Source: an uncultured bacterium (lineage in GTDB: Bacteria > Cyanobacteriota > Vampirovibrionia > Gastranaerophilales > Gastranaerophilaceae). From it: DNA of 64,000 nt. Within the stretch, counting starts at the first letter, position 1, and every line of letters starts with the position of its first letter. Positions 24,154 to 33,594 of this stretch are shown here, in pieces. Under the pieces are notes generated by a model. That model was given only the letters and a program-made list of their open reading frames with translations, searched no databases and had not been told where the DNA came from. The DNA is taken from NCBI GenBank assembly GCA_902797965.1, contig CADBUY010000003.1:1-64000 (forward strand). Reading direction: 5' to 3'. The translations under genes and the position numbers were made by a program.

Positions 24154-26631
24154 ATGCAGGTTTCATTAAATTGGTTAAATGAATTAGTAGATTTAAGTGA
24201 TATAAATGTTGAACAGATTGCTCATGAACTTACAATGAGCGGTTTGGAGGTTGAAGAGGTTGAAGAAGTCAGACCACAGTTTACAAATATAATTACAGCA
24301 AGAATAGAGAAAATTGATGCTCATCCGAATTCTGACAGATTGCATCTGGTAACAGTAAATACAGGTGATGCTTTAAAGACAGTTGTTTGCGGCGGTCAAA
24401 ATATAGAAGTTGGACAAATAATTCCGTACGCTTCTGTAGGAAGCAAAGTTTTGGACAGAAAATCCGGAGAACAATTTGAGCTGACTCCTGCCGTAATCAG
24501 AGGTGTTGAATCTCAAGGTATGTTATGTTCTGATGATGAGCTTGGTGTTGCTGACAGAAATTATCAGGAAGAAGACGGTATTTTAATTTTGAACAGGATT
24601 TTCCCAAATGTTGGAATCGGTTTGGATGTTGAAAATGTTTTAGGTTTTGAAAAAGATTTTATTTTGCATACAGCACCTACTGCTAACAGAGGTGATCAAA
24701 TGTCTGTGATTGGTATTGCAAGAGAGTTGAGTGCTTTGTTTGACAGACCTATGAAAGTTGCTGATATTAGTGTTGAAGAAAAGAAAACGAGCGACTTTAG
24801 AGTAGAAATCAAAGATAATGATATTTGTAAATATTATTCAATAGGTTTATTAAAAGGTATTAATATTAAACCCTCACCGGATTGGATGCAAAAAAGACTT
24901 ATTACTTCCGGTATAAGAGCTATCAATAATGTTGTTGATATTACAAATTACGTTATGCTTGAATACGGAACACCTCTTCATGCGTTTGATTATGATAAAT
25001 TAAATGGTTACTTATGTGTAAGACGTGCCGAAGATGGTGAAAAAATTGTTACTCTTGATGAAGTAGAAAGAACAATGACAAGAGAAACCGTTGTTATTGC
25101 AACAGAAAATGAGCCGGTCTGTTTAGGCGGTGTGTTTGGTGGTCATAATTCAGAGATTGATGAAAACTCTAAAAATCTTGCACTTGAAGCAGCATATTTT
25201 ACGGCTCAGTCAAACAGAAAAAGTTCAAGAAGTGTAGGTTATAAGTCTGATGCTTGTTCTCGATTTGAAAGAGGAATTGATATAAAGGCTGTTCACAAAG
25301 GTTTGATGAGAGCGGTTGAACTTCTTATCAAGTACGCAGATGCAAAATTTGAAGGGTATGTAGAAACCGGTGACGACAAGCCTGAACCAATTACAATTAC
25401 TCTGAGATTCCCCCAAATTAAGAGAATCTTAGGCTGCGATATTGAAACTGATAAAGCATTAACAATTTTAGAAAGACTGGGTTTTACCATTTTAGGGAAA
25501 AATGAAGTTGCTTGTAGAGTAGAAGTACCGTCATTCAGAGCGGATGATGTTACAAGAGAAGTTGATTTAATTGAAGAAATTGCAAGAATCAACGGATATG
25601 ATAAGATTACTCCTACACTGCCAAATAGAGCTGGAACAGCAGAGATTTCTCCTGCAGAAAGAGTTATGGCAAAAGTTCATTCTCTTATGAGAAGTGCAGG
25701 GTTGAATGAACTTCAAACCTCTTCTTTGATAGGTGAACCGCTTTTAAAACAGTTTAATATGACTTTTGATAAGGAAAAAGCTATATATGTAGAAAATCCA
25801 GCATCAGAAGATTGCACAATGTTAAGACAAACTCTGATGGCAAGTCTTTTGAACTGTATGAAGTATAACTATGATAACGGTCAAAAAGACTTCTGGGGAT
25901 ATGAAATAGGCAGAAGTTATCTGAAAGTTTCAGAAACAGATGAAAAGAATTCAGGTGTCAGAGAAACTTTAACTTTGGCTGGCGTTATAACAGGAAATGT
26001 TCAAAATTCTTTATGGCAATCAACCGGCGAAGTTGATTTTTATACAGTTAAAGGTATTGTGGATAAACTTTTGGAAGAACTTGGATTGTCAAGAAGAATA
26101 AAATTTGCAATTCTAGCTGATTCAACGCTTGCTGCTTCGCACGGATGCTTACATCCATATAAAACAGCTGTACTGACTCTTTTAGGAAAACAGCCTGCTG
26201 TAGTTGGTTATTATGGAGAAGTTCATCCGGAAGTAAGAAGTAAATTGAAACTTAATCAAAATGCTTTCTTATTTAAATTAGACTTAAATATGATAATAGA
26301 AGCGTATAATGAAACTGTTCCAAGATTTAAGAAACTTCCTCAATTCCCTGAGGTTCAAAGAGATTTGGCAGTAATTGTTCCGTCTGTAACAACTTGGGAT
26401 GAATTGGAAAAAATAGTTAAAAAAGGTGTAAATAATAACATCTTTAACGGTTGTGAAGTATTTGACGTATATCAAGGTGAACATGTTCAGAGTGGTTTTA
26501 AGTCTGTCGCACTTAGAATAAAGATGCAAGATGCAAATTCTACTATGACAGATGATGCTATTGAGGCACAAATGGCAAATGTCAGAGCAACGCTTAAAAA
26601 AGCATTACCTGATTTAAGTTTTAGAGAATAA
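24154..26631 (+). CDS. pheT: Phenylalanyl-tRNA synthetase beta subunit
   Basis: About 825 residues, bacterial PheT length. It starts at ATG 24154, where GGAAGGG gives a good ribosome site; an in-frame GTG at 24139 would include that site. Domains in order: N-terminal MQVSLNWLNELVDL, a tRNA-binding EMAP-like domain (HPNSDRLHLVTVNTG), B3/B4 and B5 editing and DNA-binding-like domains, a catalytic-like core and the C-terminal FDX-ACB domain (FPEVQRDLAVIVP...). It works with PheS, which is not adjacent here, to charge tRNA-Phe. Followed after two bases by a glycosyltransferase gene. Confidence 0.97.
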   Translation: MQVSLNWLNELVDLSDINVEQIAHELTMSGLEVEEVEEVRPQFTNIITARIEKIDAHPNSDRLHLVTVNTGDALKTVVCGGQNIEVGQIIPYASVGSKVLDRKSGEQFELTPAVIRGVESQGMLCSDDELGVADRNYQEEDGILILNRIFPNVGIGLDVENVLGFEKDFILHTAPTANRGDQMSVIGIARELSALFDRPMKVADISVEEKKTSDFRVEIKDNDICKYYSIGLLKGINIKPSPDWMQKRLITSGIRAINNVVDITNYVMLEYGTPLHAFDYDKLNGYLCVRRAEDGEKIVTLDEVERTMTRETVVIATENEPVCLGGVFGGHNSEIDENSKNLALEAAYFTAQSNRKSSRSVGYKSDACSRFERGIDIKAVHKGLMRAVELLIKYADAKFEGYVETGDDKPEPITITLRFPQIKRILGCDIETDKALTILERLGFTILGKNEVACRVEVPSFRADDVTREVDLIEEIARINGYDKITPTLPNRAGTAEISPAERVMAKVHSLMRSAGLNELQTSSLIGEPLLKQFNMTFDKEKAIYVENPASEDCTMLRQTLMASLLNCMKYNYDNGQKDFWGYEIGRSYLKVSETDEKNSGVRETLTLAGVITGNVQNSLWQSTGEVDFYTVKGIVDKLLEELGLSRRIKFAILADSTLAASHGCLHPYKTAVLTLLGKQPAVVGYYGEVHPEVRSKLKLNQNAFLFKLDLNMIIEAYNETVPRFKKLPQFPEVQRDLAVIVPSVTTWDELEKIVKKGVNNNIFNGCEVFDVYQGEHVQSGFKSVALRIKMQDANSTMTDDAIEAQMANVRATLKKALPDLSFRE

Positions 26632-26633
26632 GC

Positions 26634-27578
26634 ATGGAAAATGAAATCTTTATTGTATTCAATACTACAAGTATTGGTGATGTTCTTGTCACCAATACTC
26701 TGGTTCGTAATATAAGGTATTATTATCCACAATCTTACATAGTTTTTGTGTGTAATACTCCTATGCTTGATGTTGCAAAATATCAGGAGGGTGTAAATGA
26801 AGTAATAACCTTTGATAAAAATGAAATAAAGGGTTTAAAAAATATTGCATGCTATGCAAGTAAATTTCCATATAAGAAACCTTTTGCATCTATAATAACT
26901 TATGCAAACGAACGAAACCTTTTGATAGCAAGGCTTATTGGCTCAAAGCATGTAATCTCTCAGCATAAATTTAAATTGTGGAATACAAGAGAAAAATATG
27001 AATTAAAGAATTATACTCACATGAATGATAAGTGGGGAGGATTAATTGAACCTCTGACAGGAGAACATAAAGCATTTGGTATAAAATACAATGCGCCTAT
27101 TGTTGAAACACCTGTAATAAAGAAAATAAAAACTCTGAAAAGTCCTGTAGCACTTTCTCCGACAAGTAATTTAGCTCAAAAAGATATGAGTGTAGAAGAT
27201 TGTGCAGAACTCATAAATCTTTTAAATAGTCAGGGATATACCCCCGTAATGACTGGAGCCGGAACTATAGCAAGTGAGTTCAATGCAGAACTAAAGAAAA
27301 TCGGCTGTTTTGACTTTGTTGATATTGTGGACTGTACTTCATTTGTGGAACTCGCAAATGTTTTAAAAATTTGCAACTTGTGTATTTCTGTTGATACAGG
27401 TACTTTGCATTTTGCAAATGCTCTTAATGTTCCTGTTGTAGGAATTTTTTATTACGGACTTTCATATATGTGGGGTTCTGATCCAAAACTGTATCCGTCA
27501 ATAACATTAGAGGGCGGAGATGTAAAACCGACTGATATTATGTCAGCATTAAAGGAATTAAGCGGAGTTCTTGTATGA
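26634..27578 (+). CDS. Glycosyltransferase family 9 (heptosyltransferase-like)
   Basis: 314 residues. The N-terminus (FNTTSIGDVLVTNTLVRNIR) and the C-terminal block (CNLCISVDTGTLHFANALNVPVVGIF) are the GT9 signatures of LPS heptosyltransferases and relatives. It would add a sugar from a nucleotide donor to a surface glycan on the cytoplasmic side. It starts two bases after pheT and overlaps the next glycosyltransferase by four bases (ATGA), so it is probably in the same transcript. Donor and acceptor cannot be told. Confidence 0.88.
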   Translation: MENEIFIVFNTTSIGDVLVTNTLVRNIRYYYPQSYIVFVCNTPMLDVAKYQEGVNEVITFDKNEIKGLKNIACYASKFPYKKPFASIITYANERNLLIARLIGSKHVISQHKFKLWNTREKYELKNYTHMNDKWGGLIEPLTGEHKAFGIKYNAPIVETPVIKKIKTLKSPVALSPTSNLAQKDMSVEDCAELINLLNSQGYTPVMTGAGTIASEFNAELKKIGCFDFVDIVDCTSFVELANVLKICNLCISVDTGTLHFANALNVPVVGIFYYGLSYMWGSDPKLYPSITLEGGDVKPTDIMSALKELSGVLV

Positions 27579-28477
27579 AATTAGTTCAGTACTTTGACGG
27601 ACATATTGTGATTAATCTTTTAGGATTGATGATAAGGATAAAGTGTAATTGGGTTAAATATGCTTGTTCTGAAGTGAAAGAATGCGGGATAAATATTCCT
27701 CAAAGAGAAGTCCCTGTTATAGTATCTTTAACAAGTTTTCCTGAGAGAATAAATATTGTAATTAAAACAATAAAAACGCTTTTAACTCAGACGATGAAAC
27801 CTGATATGGTAATCCTTTGGCTTGCTCCGGAACAATTCCCAAATCTGGAAAATGATTTACCCAAAGAACTTTTGGACTTGAGAGAATTTGGACTTACAAT
27901 AAATTGGTACAAGGACATTCGTTCTTATAAAAAAATTTTACCGACATTAAAAAAATATCCTGATTCTATCATTATTACAACAGATGATGATATTTATTAC
28001 GCACCTGATACGGTAGAAAGTTTGTATAAATCATATCTTGAACATCCTGAGGAAATTCAGGCACACAGATGTGATTGGCTTAGTGTAGGGGTAAATAATA
28101 AAATTGTTTGGGCAAAAACAAGAGAACTGTATAAAGACAAACATAAAGGTGAAGCATCTTTTAGGCAAAGGTTAACCGGATATGGTGCAGTTCTTTATCC
28201 ACTGCATTCTTTATACAAAGATGTATTAGATGAAGAAAAAATAGCAAAGACAATTCCGACCCATGATGATATTTGGCTATGGGCGATGGCTGTTTTACAA
28301 GGTACAAAAACCAGACTTGTAAAAGGGTATTCTGAATCGATTAATTATATAGAAGATTCTCAGCAGTATGGTCTATGTAAAGTCAATAAAAAAGGTGTCG
28401 GCATGGGATTAGACGAAGCCTATGATATTGTCTTACAACAATATCCGCAAATATTGGATATAATACAAAATTCTTAA
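27575..28477 (+). CDS. Glycosyltransferase with DxD motif
   Basis: 300 residues. After a short hydrophobic N-terminal segment (HIVINLLGLMIRIK), a GT-A-like domain runs from VIVSLTSFPERI to a TTDDDIYY nucleotide-sugar-binding motif, a TGYGAVLYP block and an IPTHDDIWLWAMA catalytic-type segment. This pattern occurs in polysaccharide-cluster glycosyltransferases related to family 2. The N-terminal 'LLGLMIRIK' resembles the TILGIKIK-type motif in other glycosyltransferases of this window. Translationally coupled to the GT9 gene. Confidence 0.82.
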   Translation: MKLVQYFDGHIVINLLGLMIRIKCNWVKYACSEVKECGINIPQREVPVIVSLTSFPERINIVIKTIKTLLTQTMKPDMVILWLAPEQFPNLENDLPKELLDLREFGLTINWYKDIRSYKKILPTLKKYPDSIIITTDDDIYYAPDTVESLYKSYLEHPEEIQAHRCDWLSVGVNNKIVWAKTRELYKDKHKGEASFRQRLTGYGAVLYPLHSLYKDVLDEEKIAKTIPTHDDIWLWAMAVLQGTKTRLVKGYSESINYIEDSQQYGLCKVNKKGVGMGLDEAYDIVLQQYPQILDIIQNS

Positions 28478-29113
28478 TGCATCAAAATATGTATTTTGAT
28501 GTATTAGCATCTTAGATATATGTACTTTCTTCTTTTTCCTTTTATTTGCGGGGCAAAAGGAAAAGGAAGAAAGTACCAAAGAACAAAAAGGAAAAACACG
28601 CGACTAAAAACCAACCACAATGCCCTAACGGGCATAAGACTAAATTGATGTTGCAAGCTATAGCTTGCACTCTAACGCTCACTATTGCAGCAAAGCTGCA
28701 CGTCTGCGATTAACTAACCCTAACCCTCTCCCACAGGAGAGGTAATTTGCCGTTCTTGCGAAAGCTACGCAGTTAAATTTGGCTTTCGCCAAACCAGCCA
28801 TTTAATCTTTACGCACGAAGTGCGTTGTGGTTATCCGTTTAATCCGGTGTTTCTCTTCTTCTTTTGCTTCGCTTTCTTCTTCTCTTTGCCTCCGAAACAA
28901 AGAGAAGAAGAAAATGAAGTTAATATCTAAATTAAAAAACATCCTCACTTAAACTCTATCATATGAAGGAGAAACAAAAGGTTATGCATCAAAATGCATA
29001 TTTTGATGTGTTGGTTTAATAATAATTTATTCGAAATTTCCATGTTATAATTTTTACAAGTATTGAATACTTTTATCAAAATTTAATTCTTTTTAAATAT
29101 ACAGAGGTAAAAA
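28478..29113. repeat. Palindrome island between glycosyltransferase genes
   Basis: No gene. The 636 bases are a mosaic of inverted repeats: a 22-bp stem at about 28515-28569 (GTACTTTCTTC... / ...GAAGAAAGTAC), GCCC-TAAC-GGGC near 28622, TGCAAGCTATAGCTTGCA at 28652-28669, GCAGC-AAA-GCTGC near 28687, CCTCTCC-CACA-GGAGAGG at 28725-28742, CGCACGAAGTGCG near 28812, and a 16-bp stem at 28873-28913. The second half after 28920 is plain AT-rich sequence leading to the next gene. Confidence 0.65.
28725..28742 (+). repeat. CCCTCTCCC-type palindromic element, intergenic copy
   Basis: CTAACCCTAACCCTCTCCC precedes GGAGAGG, forming a 7-bp stem. The same family occurs inside three genes at 29268-29310, 41907-41943 and 62358-62397. 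Confidence 0.7.
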
Positions 29114-30034
29114 GTGTTTTTAAAATCTTTATTTTGGCAAATAATTAATAGTTTAATAAAAATCTTTTTAGAAGTATTTGTTTTTGACAGAAAAATCAGA
29201 AGAATTCTAAAAGGAAATTGGGCTAAGTTTTATTTGAGAAAATATGTAAGTGGTAAATATTCATATTCTGCCCCCTCACTCTCAACCCCTCTCCCACAGG
29301 GCGAGGGGAGGATATTGTGGCAGTATTGGGAAAGTCCTGACGATTCTATTCCACCACTGGTTCAATCGTGTTTAAATAGCGTTGATAAATACAAAGGAAA
29401 ATGCAACAGGATTTTTTTGACACCTGAAAATGTAAAAAATTATGTTGACATTCCACAAATTTTTTGGGATTTAAAAGAAAAAGGTAAAATTAAAACTGCA
29501 TTTTTTTCAGATATTTTAAGAACCTGCCTTTTAATTCAACATGGCGGTATTTGGATTGATTCTACCGTTCTTTTGACTGAAGAATTACCTGATTATATAA
29601 CAAATGCTGATTTGTTTGTTTTTCAAAATGATTTAAAAATAGATCTGGACGGACTTAATATGGCAAGCTATTTTATAGCTGCAAAAAAAGATAATAAAAT
29701 TTTAAAAGAAACATTATCTGCATTAATTCAATATTGGAAAGAAAATAACTTCTTAGTTAATTATTTTACTTTTTTGCATACATTTACAATGGTTACACAA
29801 GCAACTAAAGAAAACAAAGAGTTATTTAAAAAAGTTCCGTTCTTTAATTTTCTTCCTGTTCAGCAATTCCAAGGAGAACTCTTAAATCAGTATTCCGAAG
29901 AACGCTGGAATGAGATTAGGAAGATTAGCGGAATTCATAAACTAACTCATAAGCAATCTGTTTTATCTAAGAAAAAAGATTTTGATATAACCGGAACTTT
30001 TTACGAAAAATTAGTAAATGGAGAGATTAATTAA
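29114..30034 (+). CDS. Capsular polysaccharide synthesis-type glycosyltransferase (GT32-like)
   Basis: 306 residues. GTG 29114 is the start, with GAGG six bases upstream. A hydrophobic N-terminal segment is followed by the family pattern ILWQYWESPDDSIPPLVQSC, KTAFFSDILRTCLLIQHGGI and WIDSTVLL (acidic D-x-x-R...GG-D centre). Such enzymes transfer sugars in capsule and LPS synthesis. Residues about 57-70 (SLSTPLPQGEG) derive from a CCCTCTCCC-type palindromic element, inserted just before the conserved ILWQYW start of the domain. It overlaps the next gene's start codon by one base. Confidence 0.85.
   Translation: MFLKSLFWQIINSLIKIFLEVFVFDRKIRRILKGNWAKFYLRKYVSGKYSYSAPSLSTPLPQGEGRILWQYWESPDDSIPPLVQSCLNSVDKYKGKCNRIFLTPENVKNYVDIPQIFWDLKEKGKIKTAFFSDILRTCLLIQHGGIWIDSTVLLTEELPDYITNADLFVFQNDLKIDLDGLNMASYFIAAKKDNKILKETLSALIQYWKENNFLVNYFTFLHTFTMVTQATKENKELFKKVPFFNFLPVQQFQGELLNQYSEERWNEIRKISGIHKLTHKQSVLSKKKDFDITGTFYEKLVNGEIN
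29268..29310 (+). repeat. CCCTCTCCC-type palindromic element inside a glycosyltransferase gene
   Basis: CCCCTC (29286-29291) and GAGGGG (29303-29308) close a hairpin with inner CCC-ACA-GGG. It is read in frame as APSLSTPLPQGEG. Confidence 0.75.
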
Positions 30035-30984
30035 TGAAGTTAAATATTGCTTACGCACCTGATGATAAGTATATTAACCAAACGATTGTTTCTATGGTTA
30101 GTGCAATCGAGAATAATAAAGAGCATGAAATTGAATTTATTATTATTTATTCAAAGTTGAGTGAAAAAAATATTAATAAATTAAATAGCATTAATGGTTG
30201 TAAACTAAGACTTTTGCAGGTAGATGAAACTATATTTACTTCTCTTCCGCTTTCTCATTGGGTAACTGTACAGGCATGGTTCAGAATTAAACTCCCTGAT
30301 ATGTGTCAGGATTTGGATAAAATACTTTATCTTGATTGTGACACACTTATTCTCGGGAACTTAGAAGAACTTTTTAATACAAATCTTGAGGGTAAGTATT
30401 TCGCAGGAGTAAAAGATGTTTGGGGTGTAGAGAAGTATTGTAAACGCTTGAACATGCATTCAGGAGTTTATGTAAATTCCGGAATGCTTCTTTTTAATGC
30501 AAAATATTGCAGAGAAGAAAATTTCTTTAATCAGATCGTCGAATTCGCGAGTAATAATGCTAAAATAATTGAATTTTGCGATCAGGATTCTATAAATAAG
30601 ATTGGTGATGAAAAGAAAGTCGTTCTTAATCCCAAATTTAATTTTATGGATACATGGTGGCGTGGTGGATATTACGAATTTGAAGGACAAGAGGAACAAG
30701 AATATCTTGAAGCAAAAGAGAATCCTGTTATAGCTCATCTCACAGGTTTGAAGCCTGCATTTAAAGGGTGTGGAAATAAATTTAAAGATAGATGGTGGGA
30801 GTATGCAAAGCAAACTAATATTTACGACGAATTAATTAAGGATTATGAAAATTCAAAGGAACCGACAGAACCTCTTAAAGATAAGATTTTTTCAATTAAA
30901 AACAGGTATGAGGGAAAAGTAAAAATAAAAATTTTGACAATTTTAGGTATACATATTGTTTTATCTCGTAAAGGTAACAAATAA
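30034..30984 (+). CDS. Glycosyltransferase family 8
   Basis: 316 residues. The GT8 core runs from NIAYAPDDKYINQTIVSMVS to the DxD motif in ILYLDCDTLILGNLEELF, a NSGMLLFNAKYCRE block and the late IAHLTGLKPAF (His of the HxxGxxKPW motif). It transfers glucose or galactose, probably onto LPS or capsule. The C-terminal tail KVKIKILTILGIHIVLSRKG is the basic-hydrophobic motif shared with other glycosyltransferases in this window. It overlaps both neighbours by one base, so the operon is tight. Confidence 0.92.
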   Translation: MKLNIAYAPDDKYINQTIVSMVSAIENNKEHEIEFIIIYSKLSEKNINKLNSINGCKLRLLQVDETIFTSLPLSHWVTVQAWFRIKLPDMCQDLDKILYLDCDTLILGNLEELFNTNLEGKYFAGVKDVWGVEKYCKRLNMHSGVYVNSGMLLFNAKYCREENFFNQIVEFASNNAKIIEFCDQDSINKIGDEKKVVLNPKFNFMDTWWRGGYYEFEGQEEQEYLEAKENPVIAHLTGLKPAFKGCGNKFKDRWWEYAKQTNIYDELIKDYENSKEPTEPLKDKIFSIKNRYEGKVKIKILTILGIHIVLSRKGNK

Positions 30985-31652
30985 TGAATGAGATTTTTGA
31001 TAATAAAAAACCGGATTATAAAAAACTTATTAAGTATGGTTTCAGTAAAAAAGGACAAATTTATAGTTATAAAAAGGAAATATATAACGATCAATTTGAA
31101 CTTGAAATTGAGGTAGAAAATAAAGACGTAAGTACAAAGCTTATTGATTTATCAACAGAGGAGTTATACACATTGCATTTACTCGATGGAGCAGAGGGAA
31201 CTTTTATTGGTCAAATAAGAGAAGAGTATGAACAAGTCTTAAATGATATATCAGAAAAATGCTTTGTCACGGATGTTTTTGAGTTCAAGCAGTCGCTTCA
31301 GGTATTAGATTATACAATGGAAAAATACGGAACTGCTCCTGAATATCTTTGGGAAAAATTCCCGCGAAATGCTGTATGCAGACGAAAAGATAACAAAAAG
31401 TGGTATCTTGCAATATTATCAGTAAAAGGTTTTAAAATAGGTCTGGAAAGTGATGATATTGTCGAGTTAATAGATGTAAGAGTGAACAAAGATGAGATAG
31501 AAGAATTATTAAATACAAAAAATAACTTACCTATATATCCCGCATATCACATGAATAAAAAAAGCTGGATAACAATAATTCTTAATAATCAAATGAATAT
31601 AGATAAGATATTTGAATTTATTGATAAGAGTTACGAACTTGCAAAAAAATAA
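30984..31652 (+). CDS. MmcQ/YjbR-family protein with N-terminal extension
   Basis: 222 residues. The C-terminal 110 residues show the YjbR pattern: MEKYGTAPEYLWEKFPRNAV, RRKDNKKWYLAIL, VDVRVNKDEIEELL and YHMNKKSWITIIL. This double-stranded-DNA-binding-like fold has no settled cellular role. The first 100 residues are a separate N-terminal region (family members often include such a PhnB/YjbR-like extension). It is coupled to the GT8 gene by a one-base overlap, but a link to polysaccharide is not evident. Confidence 0.82.
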   Translation: MNEIFDNKKPDYKKLIKYGFSKKGQIYSYKKEIYNDQFELEIEVENKDVSTKLIDLSTEELYTLHLLDGAEGTFIGQIREEYEQVLNDISEKCFVTDVFEFKQSLQVLDYTMEKYGTAPEYLWEKFPRNAVCRRKDNKKWYLAILSVKGFKIGLESDDIVELIDVRVNKDEIEELLNTKNNLPIYPAYHMNKKSWITIILNNQMNIDKIFEFIDKSYELAKK

Positions 31653-31696
31653 AAAACTCCGTTAGCAAGTGTTAAACTTCACTTGCTAACGGGAGG
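31651..31696 (-). terminator. Terminator (minus-strand direction), between converging genes
   Basis: A perfect 15-bp stem (CTCCGTTAGCAAGTG / CACTTGCTAACGGAG-type, with G-T at one position). Read on the minus strand it is followed by TTTTTTATTTTT, so it mainly terminates the 32041-31712 unit. Confidence 0.85.
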
Positions 31697-31711
31697 TTAT
31701 AAAATCATTTA

Positions 31712-32041
31712 TTACATTTCATACTTAAATGATCTGTTGATTGCGTTGTCTACAGCACCTCTGGTTGATTCAAGCTCTGCTTCAACCATCTTTAATCGGC
31801 TTTGGTATTCCTGCATCTGTAAATCCAGCTTCTTTTCTAATGCAGTTAATTTTTCCCTTCGGTGTTCCATTTGCTTAACTGCAGGATTTTCAGGATCCAA
31901 ATCGTTACCTAGTGCCATAATCTCATCAGCAGAAGCAACCAATTCCATCTTTGCAGACGAAATCCATTGTATCCTTGACTCCAACGAGATTTGGTAAGCA
32001 GTCAGGTACATCATTCTGAAACTTGAGGCAATTAATCCCAT
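31712..32041 (-). CDS. Small coiled-coil protein with MGxxAS N-terminus
   Basis: 109 residues, nearly all helical. The N-terminus MGLIASSFRMMYLTAYQISL and the C-terminal helix (LEKKLDLQMQEYQSRLKMVE, then AVDNAINRSFKYEM) parallel the two ends of the 581-residue protein at 33595-35340 (MGMAASQARYLALVAR and LELRLKQLDTEQ...NVEKSFKTF). It looks like a short version of that protein with the variable middle removed. No signal peptide and no known family. Paired helical ends with a variable centre are the plan of flagellin-type secreted subunits; a role in a surface structure is a guess. Confidence 0.65.
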   Translation of the reverse strand: MGLIASSFRMMYLTAYQISLESRIQWISSAKMELVASADEIMALGNDLDPENPAVKQMEHRREKLTALEKKLDLQMQEYQSRLKMVEAELESTRGAVDNAINRSFKYEM

Positions 32042-32052
32042 AACAGGTCCCT

Positions 32053-32328
32053 TTATCTTAGTTCGTTTAAGTTTTTTGCCCTCAGGAATGTGTGTTCGTT
32101 GCTTTCAGCTATCAGACTTTCCATCTTATGAAGCTGGTGTTGGTGGTAACTAACCCTATACTTTGCCATCTTCAGTTTCTGACGAATTGTCATCATTTCC
32201 TTTAGGCTTGTGATTAAACTTACGGCAAGTTCCTTAAATGGATTTTTACGCTTGAAGAAAGAACGCGCAAAATTCAAAAAGTTCACTAACCTTTTAATCG
32301 TTGTTTCCAGTTCTTCACGCATAAGCAT
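32053..32328 (-). CDS. Small basic helical protein, unknown
   Basis: 91 residues, basic and helical, no family recognised. AGGAG lies just upstream; ATG 32328 is 4 bases from it and ATG 32322 (MREELE) has better spacing. It ends 11 bases before the MGxxAS protein gene, so both are one transcript. A -10-like TATAAT lies within the inverted repeat ACATGT-N8-ACATGT upstream (32354-32373), which could be a regulator site. By size and partner it could be a chaperone for its neighbour, as small helical chaperones often are; this is speculative. Confidence 0.6.
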   Translation of the reverse strand: MLMREELETTIKRLVNFLNFARSFFKRKNPFKELAVSLITSLKEMMTIRQKLKMAKYRVSYHQHQLHKMESLIAESNEHTFLRAKNLNELR

Positions 32329-32424
32329 TTTCTCCTATACGTATTGAACCTACATGTATTATAAAACATGTGGGACGAGATAATTGCCTGTATTGATGGG
32401 TATTTGTTACATTTGTTAACATTG

Positions 32425-32652
32425 TTATTTTGTACCAATATTGTGTTGTGCTGAACTTGTAAAAAGAAATTTGTTTTGATACTTATTTTTTTTACCTATA
32501 TTAGTTATCGGCATTTTTTTTAAAAACTTTAGTTCGTGATGGTTATAATATCTTTGTTCGTTACAAAAATTTACAAAAGATGCTATGGATTTAGCCACAA
32601 CATTATCAAACAATATATCAAGCATAGTACGAATAAAAGTTCTGTTTTGCAT
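32425..32652 (-). CDS. Possible small protein, unknown
   Basis: 75-codon frame 17 bases after the glycine-rich gene, with weak GGTAA upstream of ATG 32652. Composition is mixed, basic, with Phe/Asn/Lys; no family is recognised. It may be an untranslated spacer. The remaining bases to 32669 and 32329-32424 hold only the ACATGT inverted repeat described for the next gene. Confidence 0.3.
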   Translation of the reverse strand: MQNRTFIRTMLDILFDNVVAKSIASFVNFCNEQRYYNHHELKFLKKMPITNIGKKNKYQNKFLFTSSAQHNIGTK

Positions 32653-32669
32653 TTTAATTATTACCGAAA

Positions 32670-33533
32670 TTAGCTTCCTAAATCTTGAATATCTTTGCTT
32701 GCAGATTCAATGTCTTCTTTAAGCATTTTTCTGACAATATCACCTTGGGTATCAAGCATTTTACAAACAGTTTCGATGTTTGCAACTTTTTGCGAAAGAA
32801 TTGTATCTGCATTTGATACAATATTGCTGGAAACAGCCTGGTAAGCAGATAATGCCGCTGAAGTTGTACCTTGCATTAAATTACCCATTACAACTGCAGG
32901 TAGTCCGAATTCACCAAGATAAGGAGCTGCTGCTGTCATAATTCCACCCCATCCTGATACAAGACCTGCTAATGGCATTAAAATATTTTTCCCGCCTATT
33001 CCATAACCGTTGGCGGTTCCGATACCATAAGCAGCAGTGCTGGCAATATCTGCGATACTTCCTATACCGGAAGCAAAGCCTGTTGTTTGTCCGTTTGATG
33101 AGCCAAAACCGGTAATTAAATCACCTATTCCAGATGCACCACCGGTTGTTTGTCCGCTTGATCTGTATCCAAAATTTGCTGCAAATCCGCTTGGAAAACC
33201 TGAATAATTACCAAGTGTGTTAACACCAAATGAAGAATAAGAACCTGTAGTTCCGCCTGCACCGCCTGTATATGGACTCCAGTATGAGGTGCCCGGTATA
33301 TTCATTGCAGTATTTCCACCTAAGGTAGTCATAAATGCAGATGGTGCAAATAAACTTGCCAATTGGTACAGAAAACCTCCGGCAGCTTCAAAACCCGTTC
33401 CAGAACTTCCGGAACCTGATACAGTTAAATCTCTCAGTCTGTCGTATGTTTCATAAAGCATTGCTTTTGCGTCAGATGAGGCTGCACCATATCTGTTTGC
33501 TATTACTAAATATCCATCATTTTTATATGCCAT
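32670..33533 (-). CDS. Glycine/serine/threonine-rich protein, unknown
   Basis: 287 residues. The middle (about 45-200) is very rich in Gly, Ser, Thr and Ala, with the internal quasi-repeat GFGSSNGQTTGFASGIGSIA / GYRSSGQTTGGASGIGDLIT. The N-terminus (NDGYLVIANRYGAASSDAKA) and the C-terminal helix (SNIVSNADTILSQKVANIET) are more regular. No signal peptide. Such compact Gly-rich centres with helical ends are found in exported structural or translocator-like proteins, but no family is recognised. It follows the 581-residue gene by 61 bases and is probably co-transcribed. Confidence 0.6.
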   Translation of the reverse strand: MAYKNDGYLVIANRYGAASSDAKAMLYETYDRLRDLTVSGSGSSGTGFEAAGGFLYQLASLFAPSAFMTTLGGNTAMNIPGTSYWSPYTGGAGGTTGSYSSFGVNTLGNYSGFPSGFAANFGYRSSGQTTGGASGIGDLITGFGSSNGQTTGFASGIGSIADIASTAAYGIGTANGYGIGGKNILMPLAGLVSGWGGIMTAAAPYLGEFGLPAVVMGNLMQGTTSAALSAYQAVSSNIVSNADTILSQKVANIETVCKMLDTQGDIVRKMLKEDIESASKDIQDLGS

Positions 33534-33594
33534 TTTTTCTTCTTTCTCCCATTAACTACATGATTAATGGGTTAGGGGTTATGCTGCTATGCTA

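Noticed and set aside
28478..29113. Possible CRISPR array in the repeat-rich gap
   Set aside because: The repeats are different palindromes, not one repeat at regular spacing, and no cas gene is near.
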